From: Vibrio algarum
Lineage (GTDB): Bacteria > Pseudomonadota > Gammaproteobacteria > Enterobacterales > Vibrionaceae
Reading direction: 5' to 3'
Length of the DNA: 64,000 bases
Assembly: GCF_028204155.1 (NCBI RefSeq)
Contig: NZ_JAQLOI010000001.1
Span: 1,550,001-1,614,000, forward strand
Shown here: piece after piece, positions 1 through 9,296 of the stretch
How the letters are laid out: each line of letters opens with the position of its first letter
Numbering within the stretch: the first letter of the stretch is position 1
Made by a program: the position numbers and the translations under genes
The notes under the pieces: generated by a model
Told to the model about the DNA's origin: nothing
The model's input: only the letters and a program-made list of their open reading frames with translations
The model's database searches: none

Positions 1-3000
1 GCCCGTGGTACTGGCTTTGCGCTTTTGGCCGCATCGTCTGTACAAGAAGCTCACGATATGGCGCTTATCGCCCATACGGCTACATTATCTGCTCGTATTC
101 CCTTTATTCATTTCTTTGACGGTTTTCGTACATCTCATGAAGTGAACAAGATCAATCTGATCTCCGATGAAGTAGTCAGAGAAATGGTTTCAGATCAACT
201 TGTACGTGAGCATAGGCAAAGAGGGCTTAGCCCAGATACTCCTTTTATTAGAGGAACAGCGCAAAATCCAGATGTCTACTTTCAAGCCAGAGAAACAGTA
301 AACCCGTACTATGCAGCGACTCCAAATATTGTACAAACATACATGGATAAGTTTGCTGAGTTAACGGGACGTCATTATAAACTGATAGAGTTTTATGGCG
401 CTCAAGATGCAGAGCATGTTGTGATTGCTATGGGATCAGGTGTTGAAACGTTGATTGAAACCGTTGAACACCTAGTTAAAAATGGCGAGAAAGTAGGGGT
501 GTTAAAAGTACGTCTATACCGCCCTCTGTCTACGAAACACCTTTTAGATGAATTACCAGACAGTGTAACAACCATTACGGTTTTGGACCGAACCAAAGAA
601 CCAAGTGCAACGGCTGATCCGCTCTATCAAGATATAATTACCGCGTTGATGGAAGATGATAGCAAATATAACGCTATGCCTCAGGTTCTGGCTGGACGTT
701 ATGGACTGTCGAGTAAAGAGTTTACTCCAGCGATGGCTAAAGCGGTGTTTGACAATGGTAGTGGTAAGAAAAAAGGCACTTTACAGTTGGCATAATTGAT
801 GATGTCGGCTTATCGCATCTTGAAGTGGATGAGAGCTTTGATATTGAACCAAGTGAAGTGGTTCGAGCTATGTTTTATGGGTTAGGCGCGGACGGTACGG
901 TTGGTGCAAACAAAAATACCATAAAGATTATAGGCGATGACCCTGATTACTTTGCACAGGGCTATTTTGTGTATGATTCTAAAAAATCAGGCTCGCAAAC
1001 GGAATCGCACCTTAGGTTCGGTCATCATGAGATAAATAGCCCTTACCTGATTCAGTCTGCAAATTTTATTGCATGCCATCAACAAACCTTTGTTGAAAAG
1101 ACAGACATGTTGGCTAAAGCAGCGATGAATTCTACGTTCCTTCTGAATTCATCGATCGATAAAGACCAAGTATGGGATTCTTTACCTGCTTGCATGCAAA
1201 AGCAGTTAATTGATAACAAGATGAAGATGTATGTTATTGACGGCTATAAAGTAGCCCGTGAAACCGGTATGGGTAACCGAACTAACACCATTATGCAGAC
1301 CTGTTTTTTTGCGCTGTCTGGTGTCCTAGAGAAAGAAGAAGCGATAAGGAAAATTAAAAAAGCCATCGAAAAAACCTATTCTAAAAAAGGCCCAGAATTG
1401 GTGACAAAGAACTTTTTAGCCGTGGATCAGGCCTTAGCCAACCTTCATCAGGTAACGATTCCTAAGCAGGTCAGTGCCAACGTGAAACCGATAAAATATG
1501 TTTCGGATAGAGCACCCGATTTTGTAAAAGAAGTGACAGCGCAAATGATGGCAGGTAAGGGGGATTTAATTCCTGTATCTCAATTACCGGTAGATGGCAC
1601 TTATCCATCGGGCACTACCCAGTGGGAAAAACGTAATATCGCACAGCGTATACCTATCTGGGAGTCTGACGAGTGTATTCAGTGTGGTAATTGCAGTCTC
1701 GTTTGCCCACACGCGGCTATCCGAGCGAAATTTTATGATAAGTCGATACTAGAAGATGCTCCCACTGGATATAAATCGGCTCATATCTCAGCGAGAGGAT
1801 TCCCTGAAATCCGATACACATTACAGGTATATGCAGAAGATTGTACCGGTTGTGGTTTATGTGTAGATGCTTGTCCAGCGATAGTAAGTGATAACTCCGA
1901 TATAGATAAACCGCGTAAAGCGATCAATATGGAGCTAAAAGAGCCCTACCTTGAGCAAGAGATATCGAGTTTAACTTTCTTTGAACAGATAGACTACAAC
2001 GATAGAGCTAGGATAGATTTCTCACATGTACGCGGCGTTCAATTCCTTCAGCCTTTGTTTGAGTTTTCAGGTGCTTGTTCTGGTTGTGGTGAAACACCGT
2101 ATCTAAAATTAATGTCGCAGTTATTTGGTGATAGGTTAATGGTTGCTAATGCAACGGGTTGTTCGTCTATTTATGGTGGTAATCTGCCTACGACACCTTG
2201 GTCTGTAAATAGTGATGGTCGTGGGCCTTCATGGTCAAACTCTCTGTTTGAAGACAATGCGGAGTTTGGCTTTGGTTTTAGATTGGCAGCGGTTAAGCAA
2301 CATGAGTTAGCCGAACAACTGTTATTAGAAAATCGTGAGCACCTAGACCCGTTATTGGTTGACCAACTGCTTAATGCAGAACAAATAACGGAGTCGGAAA
2401 TTCAAGCGCAGATTAAGCGAGTGAATACTCTCAAACATCGACTTAGTCAGACGGATACAGAATCCGCTCGCAATTTGATTTCTGTTGCTGAGCAGTTAAT
2501 TCGTCGTTCAATCTGGATAGTGGGTGGGGATGGTTGGGCCTACGATATTGACTCTGGCGGCTTGGACCATGTTTTGGCTAGTGGCGCAGATGTCAATGTA
2601 TTGGTTATGGATACTGAGGTGTATTCAAATACGGGTGGACAGATGTCGAAATCTACACCATTAGGTGCGGTGGCGAAGTTTGCTGCTGCTGGTAAACAGG
2701 CAACTAAGAAAGATCTCGCCATGCAGGCAATTGCTTATAACAATGTGTACGTTGCTCGTATTGCGTTAGGTGGCGATCCACAACAAACACTATTAGCGAT
2801 GCGGGAAGCGGAAATGTACCGTGGACCTTCTATTGTCATCGCTTATAGCCACTGTATTGCCCATGGTATTAATATGGAAGATGGTTTACGTCAGCAGCAA
2901 CTTGCAGTGCAATCTGGGCATTGGCCACTGTTTCGTTACAACCCATCACTGAGAGAAGTGGGTATAAACCCATTCTCACTAGACTCACTGAGACCTAATA

Positions 3001-3194
3001 TACCGCTTAAACAGTATAGAATGAATGAGGAGCGATACCGAAGTTTGCAAAGAAGTGATCCGGAAATGGCAGATAAAATCACCTCAGATGCTCAACGAGT
3101 GTCGGAAAGAAAGTGGCAGTTATATGAAGAACTAGCGACGCGAGCAACTGGTTCTATCGCTCCTCATGTTGAACTGACTGCCGGTAAGGAATAG
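1..3194 (+). pseudogene. nifJ: Pyruvate:flavodoxin/ferredoxin oxidoreductase, 5'-truncated by the window and frameshifted
   Basis: Oxidative decarboxylation of pyruvate to acetyl-CoA with electrons passed to flavodoxin or ferredoxin, in the cytoplasm. The open frame runs from base 1, so the start lies upstream. The first part (1-795) carries the domain with HFFDGFRTSHE. The second part (in frame from about 777 to 3194) carries two 4Fe-4S motifs, CIQCGNCSLVCP near 1670-1705 and CTGCGLCVDACP near 1841-1876, a further CSGCG near 2074 and the thiamine-diphosphate region GDGWAYDIDSGGLDH near 2527. The two parts join if one A is added to the A6 run at 769-774, giving the family sequence HFTVGIIDDV. 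Apart from this shift the protein looks intact, so an assembly error is likelier than decay. The family is normally one chain of about 1,170-1,200 residues. Confidence 0.93.
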
Positions 3195-3218
3195 GTTTTC
3201 TTATAATGTAAATAAAAA

Positions 3219-3237
3219 TCAGGGCGTTGCGCCCTGA
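3219..3237 (-). terminator. Hairpin with U-tract on the minus strand, after nifJ
   Basis: Perfect 8-bp stem TCAGGGCG/CGCCCTGA around loop TTG. On the minus strand it is followed by ATTTTTATTT, as in an intrinsic terminator. On the plus strand no T-run follows, so it suits transcripts coming leftward from the small gene at 3447-3575 better than nifJ. Confidence 0.6.
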
Positions 3238-3304
3238 CTGAGCGAGTTTATAAGGAACATGGGAGAAGTTCTACAGACAGCTCAAAACGTCCCTTTAGGC
3301 TTTA

Positions 3305-3326
3305 CAATGGGCATCCGTGCCCATTG
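3305..3326. repeat. Perfect inverted repeat in the nifJ-nnrS gap
   Basis: CAATGGGCA/TGCCCATTG, 9-bp arms around TCCG. It lies about 120 bases downstream of the small minus-strand gene and 70 bases before the minus-strand terminator. It may be part of a structured 3' UTR or a small RNA; the sequence was not recognised as a known family. Confidence 0.5.
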
Positions 3327-3446
3327 ATGCCTGCTAAGTTACAGCCCTACTGTTAATTTCATAATATTACTTATTTGCAAATATGATTGATTCATTTATA
3401 TGGTCAATTCAGTACCAAACTTGGTTGGTACAATTCAAACCAATAC

Positions 3447-3575
3447 CTAAAACAATCCGATTTTGAGAGCAAAAATGTAGATTAGCTCTGGCAATATTGC
3501 TGCGTATACGGCAACCCAATATAGTGTGAAGAGTATGATGCTAGACTTTAATAGTGCGGATAAATTCGGATTCAT
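3447..3575 (-). CDS. Small membrane protein, 42 aa, probably nitric-oxide induced
   Basis: Short reading frame divergent from nnrS. It starts MNPNLSALLKSS and ends IFALKIGLF; residues about 12-40 are almost entirely hydrophobic (ILFTLYWVAVYAAILPELIY), consistent with one or two membrane passes. The ribosome site is weak (GAG about 10 bases upstream). The main support is its promoter: a near-consensus sigma-54 element at 3611-3627 pointing at it, with about 25 bases of leader, and three NorR-type sites behind that. A terminator for this strand follows at 3219-3237. I do not recognise the family. Function inferred only from co-regulation: a membrane accessory in nitric-oxide defence. Confidence 0.6.
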   Translation of the reverse strand: MNPNLSALLKSSIILFTLYWVAVYAAILPELIYIFALKIGLF

Positions 3576-3610
3576 ATTGTGCTTACTCTGCTGAGTTTAT
3601 ATTTTGATAT

Positions 3611-3627
3611 AGCAGCATGCGTGCCAA
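3611..3627 (-). promoter_or_regulatory. Sigma-54 promoter for the 42-aa membrane protein
   Basis: Minus strand reads TTGGCACGCATGCTGCT: the -24 GG and -12 GC are exactly ten bases apart and the -24 block TTGGCACG is perfect against YTGGCACGNNNNTTGCW. Transcription would begin near 3600, about 25 bases before the ATG at 3575. Confidence 0.72.
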
Positions 3628-3680
3628 TATTTAACTGGTTGATATAGAAAGACTAAACTTGCTTGCCAATCGAAGTCGCA

Positions 3681-3733
3681 GTCCATATGACAATCGCGGT
3701 GTCATATGGACACTTCTGTGTTGTCTATATGAC
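3681..3733. promoter_or_regulatory. Three NorR-type enhancer sites between divergent sigma-54 promoters
   Basis: Three elements fit GTC-N5-GAC: GTCCATATGAC (3681-3691), GTCATATGGAC (3701-3711) and GTCTATATGAC (3723-3733). The first two form a perfect 12-bp inverted repeat with a 7-base spacer. Known: E. coli NorR uses three GT-N7-AC sites upstream of norV, and V. cholerae NorR activates nnrS. Their centres are about 20-22 bases apart, roughly two helical turns. Inferred: one enhancer serves both flanking promoters. Confidence 0.75.
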
Positions 3734-3818
3734 TATATATGGTTGATTTTGCATTAGGAAAGATTCATTAACAAACTGTTTTATAAGGCTCGGAGGCAAT
3801 TTTAGCCCTTTTCAATAA

Positions 3819-3835
3819 TTGGCACACTATCTGCA
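3819..3835 (+). promoter_or_regulatory. Sigma-54 promoter of nnrS
   Basis: TTGGCACACTATCTGCA: GG at 3821-3822 and GC at 3833-3834 with ten bases between. The start would be near 3846, 45 bases before the nnrS start codon. The NorR-type sites lie about 100-150 bases upstream, a usual enhancer distance. Confidence 0.75.
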
Positions 3836-3890
3836 ATTAAACATCAATGATGTATAAAACAAATTTGCATAAATTTATTAAGGTTAACAA

Positions 3891-5072
3891 TTGTTGAATA
3901 TTACTGATAAAAGCAAAGAAGAAAAAATCACCCCGCTTCTTAGGCTCGGTTTTCGCCCATTTTTTCTTTTTGGTTCGCTGTATGCGATTATTTCTATTCT
4001 AGTTTGGGTGTATTCATTTCAACATGGCCAGCCTGAAGCGTTAAACGTTCCTGCTCTTTGGTGGCATGTACATGAGATGTTTTTCGGCTTTGCGATGGCT
4101 ATTGTTGCTGGTTTTGTATTAACAGCTGTTCAAACATGGACTGGCGTTAATGGGACTAAAAGTTACCGGTTGGGATTTATTGTCTTGTTATGGGCACTTC
4201 CTAGGGTACTGTTTTGGACGCAATCGCCTCTTTGGTTGATTTCTATTGTTGAGGCACTTTTTTTAGCTTTCGTGGCGTATGAAATTGGATTTCGAGTGGT
4301 TAAATCTAAAGGGTGGAAAAACCTATTCTTCGTTCCTCTTTTTATTCTTGCTTTAATCGCTAACTTTGCTAGTTACGCAACAATCAAAGGTCTCCCTCCT
4401 TTCCCATCACTTGCTGTGTGGCAAGCAATGCTATGGTGGTTTATTTTGTTGTTGTCTGTAATGGGTGGACGAGTCATCCCGTTTTTTACTGCTCGAAAAT
4501 TCAACTTTGAAAAAGCTCAGCCGTTGCTCTGGTTAGACATCGGTGCAAATCTTCCTTTAGTTATGCTGTTTGTATTGAGTTTTTTCCCGCTCACTAGTCA
4601 ACAGCTTTCACCAGCATTTCTATTGGTGGGGGCTCTGTTCCAGTTCATTCGTTTTGCAAGATGGAAGCCATGGTTGACGTTAAGCGAGCCGCTTGTTTGG
4701 TCTTTGCATACGGCTTATCTCTGTATACCGCTTGGCCTGCTGGTTAGTGGATTTAGTGAAGGGTTCTTTAAACATTCTATGATCCATTTATTTGCAGTAG
4801 GTGCGTTGGGTGGGTTGATTCTTGCGATGATTTCTCGGGTAACGATGGGGCATACAGGACGCGCAATCTACGAAGGACCAAGGATGTGGCCAGCGTTTAT
4901 GGCGCTGTTTATTGCTGCGTTGATAAGAAGTTTTGCGGTTGCCGTCTTCCCTGAATATATGTTTTCGTTAATTAATAGTGCCGCTGTGTTATGGGCGTTA
5001 GCGTTTGGACTATTTTTATACTATTTTGCTAACATGTTGATGACCGCGAGAGTAGACGGTCATCCAGGTTAA
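3891..5072 (+). CDS. nnrS: NnrS family haem/copper membrane protein, nitric-oxide stress
   Basis: A 393-residue polytopic protein with about twelve hydrophobic segments. Recognisable NnrS features include LLRLGFRPFFLFGSLYA at the N-terminus, WWHVHEMFFGFAMAIVAGFVLTAVQTW, and GGRVIPFFTARKF. Known: NnrS binds haem and copper, and in V. cholerae protects against iron-nitrosyl damage under nitric-oxide stress. The start is TTG at 3891 (or the next TTG): AAGG sits 7 bases before it and an in-frame stop lies directly upstream. It follows a sigma-54 promoter with three NorR-type sites, so induction by nitric oxide through NorR is well supported. It is monocistronic; a hairpin follows. Confidence 0.92.
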   Translation: MLNITDKSKEEKITPLLRLGFRPFFLFGSLYAIISILVWVYSFQHGQPEALNVPALWWHVHEMFFGFAMAIVAGFVLTAVQTWTGVNGTKSYRLGFIVLLWALPRVLFWTQSPLWLISIVEALFLAFVAYEIGFRVVKSKGWKNLFFVPLFILALIANFASYATIKGLPPFPSLAVWQAMLWWFILLLSVMGGRVIPFFTARKFNFEKAQPLLWLDIGANLPLVMLFVLSFFPLTSQQLSPAFLLVGALFQFIRFARWKPWLTLSEPLVWSLHTAYLCIPLGLLVSGFSEGFFKHSMIHLFAVGALGGLILAMISRVTMGHTGRAIYEGPRMWPAFMALFIAALIRSFAVAVFPEYMFSLINSAAVLWALAFGLFLYYFANMLMTARVDGHPG

Positions 5073-5090
5073 ATAGTATCGGCTTTTATT

Positions 5091-5126
5091 TAAGATATCT
5101 GCATTATATTTAATGCAGGCGTCTTA
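5091..5126. terminator. Interrupted hairpin after nnrS
   Basis: CTGCATTA/TAATGCAG around TATT, extended by TAAGA/TCTTA across a three-base internal loop. No clear U-tract follows on either strand, so termination is plausible but weak. It separates nnrS from the oppositely directed small gene at 5244-5387. Confidence 0.4.
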
Positions 5127-5243
5127 GGTGATCACTTCTTGGTCTAATAATTAAAGTTTATTTTCCCTTGTTGTTATTTTAATGGGGTTTCGTACTGTTA
5201 CTTTTTAACGAATATGAATGATGAAAAATAGGTTTATAGAGTG

Positions 5244-5387
5244 TTATTCATTCGAACCGACATTCATTAACATGAGTCCTTCAGATGCGATGGTGCCAGT
5301 GCTGATGGACAGCCCTGCGAGAAGTAACACTACTGCGTATTTGCTTGCAATTATAGCTAGGCCTAATGTGTTTATCATATTATTCAT
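5244..5387 (-). CDS. Small hydrophobic protein, 47 aa, unknown
   Basis: Starts MNNMINTLGLAIIASKY, followed by a hydrophobic stretch AVVLLLAGLSISTGTIA and a short polar tail ending NVGSNE. It could be a single-pass inner-membrane protein or a secreted peptide with a signal-like segment ending near residue 34. The start has a good ribosome site, GAGG five bases before the ATG. It is convergent with nnrS and divergent from the yddG-like gene, alone in a gap of about 600 bases. The opposite strand also reads open here, but has no comparable start site. Family not recognised. Confidence 0.5.
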   Translation of the reverse strand: MNNMINTLGLAIIASKYAVVLLLAGLSISTGTIASEGLMLMNVGSNE

Positions 5388-5688
5388 ATATACCTCGATT
5401 ACTTTGGTTAATTACTTTTGTCTTATTTTAGATGAGTTGTATTTATTATTTTGAGACATTAGGCCGTTATAGGGATTGGGTATTTTCTTATTGTCAAAAC
5501 AAATGGTATTGATCATTTTTTACAACTGGTTACAAATAATATTATATATTAATTGATTGCCATTAATGTTGTTACAGCATGAATATAGCAGTTCTTTATA
5601 TATTTCCGCTTGTGAATTTTGAATAAAACTAGTGAATTCAATAGCTTTATGCGATTCTTGTTGAAATCTTCTTTTCAAGGGTTCAATT

Positions 5689-6569
5689 TTGTTAGTTAAA
5701 CATAAGTACACTCTACTTGGGGTTGTGGCCATTTTACTGTGGGGCTGTTTGGTTGGACTCACTCGCAGCGTTGCCGAGCAGTTTGGTGCAGTTGGCGGTG
5801 CAGCGTTAATTTATACAGTCGCGTCAGTATTGCTCTATTTCACCTTTGGTGTGCCAAAGCTGAAAGGACTAGGCTGGAAGTACATTATTATTGGTGGAGG
5901 CTTATTTGCAGCTTATGAGGTGTTTTTTTCGTTGGCGTTGGGATTAGCAAATGATAGACACCAAACAATTGAGATGGCATTAATCAATTATCTTTGGCCT
6001 TCGTTAACAGTGTTGTTAGCGGTGTTTGTTACGAGTAAAAAGGTGAGTCGTTTAATCTATCCTTGCATCTTAGTATCATTTTTTGGTGTTGTTTGGAGTT
6101 TGCTAGGAGATGAGGGTATATCACTATCCAAATTACTTAGTAATATCAGTACCAACCCAATAGCGTACTTTCTCGCTTTTTCTGGTGCATTTATTTGGGC
6201 AATCTACTGTGTGGTAACGAAACGCTTATCAAACGGAAAAAATGCTATCACGCTTTTTTTGTTTTTACTGCCATCGCACTTTGGCTACATTATTTCTCGT
6301 CGGACCAACCAGCCGTCGTATTTACCTTTGAATCTTCGATTAGTCTACTCATAACGGCAGCTGTCATGGGGAGTGGTTACGCGCTCTGGAACATTGCTAT
6401 TATAGGTGGGAATATGCTGTTTTTGGCGACGCTCTCGTATTTTACTCCTATCTTATCAACGCTGTTTTCAGTGTTGATATTAGGAATTTCTATCTCTGCG
6501 ACTTTCTGGCAAGGTGTTCTTCTAGTGACATTGGGTTCTATTTTATGTTGGTGGGTAACGAGAGACTAA
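5689..6569 (+). pseudogene. YddG-like DMT/EamA-family exporter, frameshifted
   Basis: Inner-membrane drug/metabolite-superfamily exporter; YddG proteins export aromatic amino acids and related compounds. The first part (5689 to about 6260) contains LWGCLVGLTRSVAEQFGAVGGAALIY, INYLWPSLTVL and FSGAFIWAIYC, all matching YddG order. The second part (to 6569) contains LATLSYFTPILSTL and ends FWQGVLLVTLGSILCWWVTRD. They join if one T is added to the T7 run at 6254-6260 (then NAITLFFVFTAIALW). The start is TTG with AAGGG seven bases upstream. Joined, it would be about 294 residues with ten membrane segments, the normal length. Probably a functional gene in the living genome. Confidence 0.82.
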
Positions 6570-6616
6570 CTTCAATCACATTCAATGTTCGCTCAAAGTG
6601 ATTGGGCAGAAATTCT

Positions 6617-7226
6617 TTATAATGTGTAGTGGCTTAAAAACATTGCGGCGGTTTCGTCAGCGATATTTTCTAGTTTTTCATGCTCTATTATATGACCAAT
6701 GTTTAGCAATAATGGCCAGAAACAATGTCCTTTAATCATGTTATGAAGCTGGCCATTAGCAAACTCAAAGTCCATTGGTTTTAGTTTATTGTCTTCTACG
6801 GCGGCCTCTAACCATTGAAACAGGGTGGTTTCTCTTGCTGAAAACTTACCCATCTCTTTTTGTAGCGCTTCAGGGTTGTAAAAAAATGGCCAAATGCGAC
6901 TCGTGATAGTTCTAGGTTTTCTTTGGATGAAAACATCTTAGCTTCTGCAAGTAGAATAGAACTAAGTTGGTCATGCAATGGTGTGTTGGGTATATATTTG
7001 AAATCAGGTTGAATCGTTGATTTTCGCCACATCTCAGACATGATGTGCATTACCAAGGCTTCTTTGGTTTCAAAGTGGTTATATACCGTTCTCTTAGACA
7101 CTTGGGCCAATTCTGAGATTTTGTCCATACTGGTGCTCTTGACACCATCTTTTATAAAGGCTTTTTTTGCCGCATTAATAATCGCTTCGCGCTTTAATTC
7201 ACTTCTGGTTTTTTTATTTCAAGCAT
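6617..7226 (-). pseudogene. TetR/AcrR family regulator with two frameshifts
   Basis: DNA-binding repressor. The helix-turn-helix reads MDKISELAQVSKRTVYNHFETKEALVMHIM. Two one-base losses split it. Adding one base to the T7 run at 7209-7215 joins an ATG at 7226 to the start MLEIKKTRSELKREAIINAAKKAF. Adding one base to the A7 run at 6880-6886 restores GHFFYNPEALQKEMGKFSARE and runs to the stop at 6617. Joined, it would be about 203 residues, typical for TetR. It faces away from the metallo-beta-lactamase gene at 7335, and a perfect palindrome lies between them, so it probably represses that gene and itself. Confidence 0.78.
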
Positions 7227-7296
7227 TAGTTAATCGACTCTCATTGGCCCTGAAATAGATTTTACACTGAGTAGTTTACTTTTCAATATTTAAATG

Positions 7297-7312
7297 TACA
7301 CTATACAGTGTA
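7297..7312. promoter_or_regulatory. Probable TetR operator
   Basis: Perfect palindrome TACACT-ATAC-AGTGTA in the 108-base divergent region between the TetR gene (start 7226) and the hydrolase (start 7335), 22 bases before the hydrolase ATG. A related half site TTTACACTGA lies at 7260-7269. Confidence 0.55.
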
Positions 7313-7334
7313 GTTTATAGAGTAGAGTACTCGA

Positions 7335-8426
7335 ATGAGAAAGTTAACAATTTTTAGTTTAGGAGCTTTGTTTATGGCAGCTGTAGTGATTGGTGCATGT
7401 TCAACCGACTCTGGTGCGAAGAAAGATAAAGGGAAGTTCGTAAACACAGAAGTCAAATACAACCCTTCTATGGGGAACCTTTGGGACATCATAGCCGAGA
7501 AATTTAATTCCAAGCGCTCGGCAGCAGAGCCGGCAGGAGAAGTTCCTCTAAAATCAATGTCGAAATCTGGTTTAGAAAGTAGCGATGAAGATGCTATCTA
7601 CCGACTAGGCCACTCAACAATATTAATGAGGTTAAATGGCGAATACGTGATGACGGATCCGGTATTTAGCGAGAGAGCATCTCCTGTCCAATGGGCAGGT
7701 CCAAAACGTTTTCATCCAACACCAATATCGATAGAAGAATTGCCAGAAATTAAGATAGTCATTATTAGTCATGATCATTATGACCATTTAGATAAGTCAG
7801 CGATTAAGAAGTTGGCGAGCAAAGTACAACATTTTGTTACGCCCTTAAAAGTGGGTGATTACCTGATAGATTGGGGTGTTGAATCATCGAAAGTGACACA
7901 GTTAGATTGGTGGGATGAGGTAGAACTAAATGGTATCAAACTTGTAGCGACACCAGCCCAGCATTTTTCTGGTCGTAGTCTGTTCGACCGAGATCAAACA
8001 CTTTGGGCGAGTTGGGTGATCCAAAGCGACAAACGAAATCTGTATTTTAGTGGAGACGGAGGCTATTTTAATGGCTTTAAAGAGATTGGAGATAAATACG
8101 GTCCATTTGATGTCACTATGATAGAAACTGGCGCTTATAATGATTTGTGGGCGGATATTCATATGTTACCGGAACACAGCATGCAGGCGCATTTGGACCT
8201 CAAAGGGAAAGCCATGCTACCAATACACAATGGTACTTTTGATCTATCAATGCATGATTGGTTTGAACCGTTCGAAAAAATTACGGAATTGGCTAAGAAT
8301 AATAACGTGAACTTGTTAACGCCAGTGTTTGGAGAAGAAGTCAATCTAGCGGATCCAATTAGCCATTATGCATGGTGGCATGAAGCGCAAGAAACAGAAG
8401 AATCTAAGTTAGCATTACAACAGTAA
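7335..8426 (+). CDS. MBL-fold metallo-hydrolase lipoprotein (NAPE-PLD/UlaG-like)
   Basis: A 363-residue predicted lipoprotein: hydrophobic signal with lipobox VIGAC, cysteine at residue 22. The metallo-beta-lactamase core shows RLGHSTILMRLNGEYVMTDPVF, the zinc motif SHDHYDHLD near residue 146, PAQHFSGRS near 214 and FSGDGGYF near 239. This arrangement, with tryptophan-rich substrate loops, is that of NAPE-PLD-like phosphodiesterases and UlaG-like lactonases; the substrate cannot be told from sequence. It is divergent from a TetR gene and preceded by a TetR-type palindrome, so it is probably induced by a small lipophilic or toxic compound. Confidence 0.85.
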   Translation: MRKLTIFSLGALFMAAVVIGACSTDSGAKKDKGKFVNTEVKYNPSMGNLWDIIAEKFNSKRSAAEPAGEVPLKSMSKSGLESSDEDAIYRLGHSTILMRLNGEYVMTDPVFSERASPVQWAGPKRFHPTPISIEELPEIKIVIISHDHYDHLDKSAIKKLASKVQHFVTPLKVGDYLIDWGVESSKVTQLDWWDEVELNGIKLVATPAQHFSGRSLFDRDQTLWASWVIQSDKRNLYFSGDGGYFNGFKEIGDKYGPFDVTMIETGAYNDLWADIHMLPEHSMQAHLDLKGKAMLPIHNGTFDLSMHDWFEPFEKITELAKNNNVNLLTPVFGEEVNLADPISHYAWWHEAQETEESKLALQQ

Positions 8427-8520
8427 CAGTGTAAAAGCGGGATAACGATTTACTTGGCAGGGGTTTGCTGTCGATGTAAAGTAGCTCTCCCCGCCAAATG
8501 ACCTTTTCGAATAAGTGTGT

Positions 8521-9144
8521 CTATTCGATCGAAAGTACATAGATAACGGTTGTTATCGATAAAGAGACAGCAAATACCGCTATTGCTCGTCGGTTTGAAG
8601 CAAGAGAAACCTTGGTCGAGATATGCTCTTGAACGCCAGTAAACATTGCTTTTACCAATGGTTTTCTTTGCAATTTATAGATGATTATTGCTAGTAGGTG
8701 CAGGCTAACGAGGATAAATAATCCGTCGATTAGATTTTCGTGGATAAATACGCAGACATCAAAGATTTGGTCGTTGAGCCAATATTCTGAACCGGGTAGA
8801 GGGTCTAACATCCCAGACAGAGCTAGGCCAGATAAACATTGAATCGACAACGCTGTAACTAATGTGACCACCATATACCCACCAGCAGGATTATGTCCGG
8901 GGGATTCTTTGTACTCGCCTTTAAAGTAAAGCAATACGGTTTTTGGAGAATGGACGAACTGAGAGAATCGACTTGTCTCACTTCCGATAAATCCCCATAA
9001 AAGACGCCAAGTTAAAAGTGTAAAAAGTGTTAATCCTAAGTATACATGTGGGCCTTGCTCTGTTAGCCCACTGAAAGCTAAACCAGCGAATAACAATGCC
9101 TGAATCCAATGGTATAAGCGTGTCGGAAAATCCCAAACTTTCAT
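8521..9144 (-). CDS. Cytochrome b561 family membrane protein
   Basis: A 207-residue di-haem b-type cytochrome of the Ni/Fe-hydrogenase cytochrome b subunit/b561 type. It begins MKVWDFPTRLYHWIQALLF, with the usual first haem histidine in YHW, and has four to five membrane helices; later histidines lie in FIHENL and LVSLHLLAI. AAGGA precedes the ATG by five to six bases. It is divergent from a cytochrome c' gene at 9297, a common pairing in gammaproteobacteria, so electron exchange between the membrane b-haem and the periplasmic c' protein is likely. The redox partner and physiological role are not clear from sequence. Confidence 0.85.
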   Translation of the reverse strand: MKVWDFPTRLYHWIQALLFAGLAFSGLTEQGPHVYLGLTLFTLLTWRLLWGFIGSETSRFSQFVHSPKTVLLYFKGEYKESPGHNPAGGYMVVTLVTALSIQCLSGLALSGMLDPLPGSEYWLNDQIFDVCVFIHENLIDGLFILVSLHLLAIIIYKLQRKPLVKAMFTGVQEHISTKVSLASNRRAIAVFAVSLSITTVIYVLSIE

Positions 9145-9296
9145 AATTCTTCCTTTAAGTCATCTACTTCGGAAATTATACAATTCGATTAACTTTATCA
9201 TAAACTTATACAACATATATTTACATAACCATAATATTTGTGTAACTATGTTTGAATATTAAACAGCTCTAATATGAGTGACACGGAGGAAGTAAT

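Noticed and set aside
769..775. AAAAAAG in nifJ as a programmed -1 ribosomal frameshift site
   Set aside because: The heptamer is in the wrong phase for the classical A-AAA-AAG slip, no stimulatory element is evident, other nifJ genes are not frameshifted, and five similar breaks occur in unrelated genes nearby.
5218..5454. Plus-strand 78-codon open frame
   Set aside because: No ribosome site and poor protein-like composition; the minus strand at the same place has a good ribosome site and a signal-like peptide.
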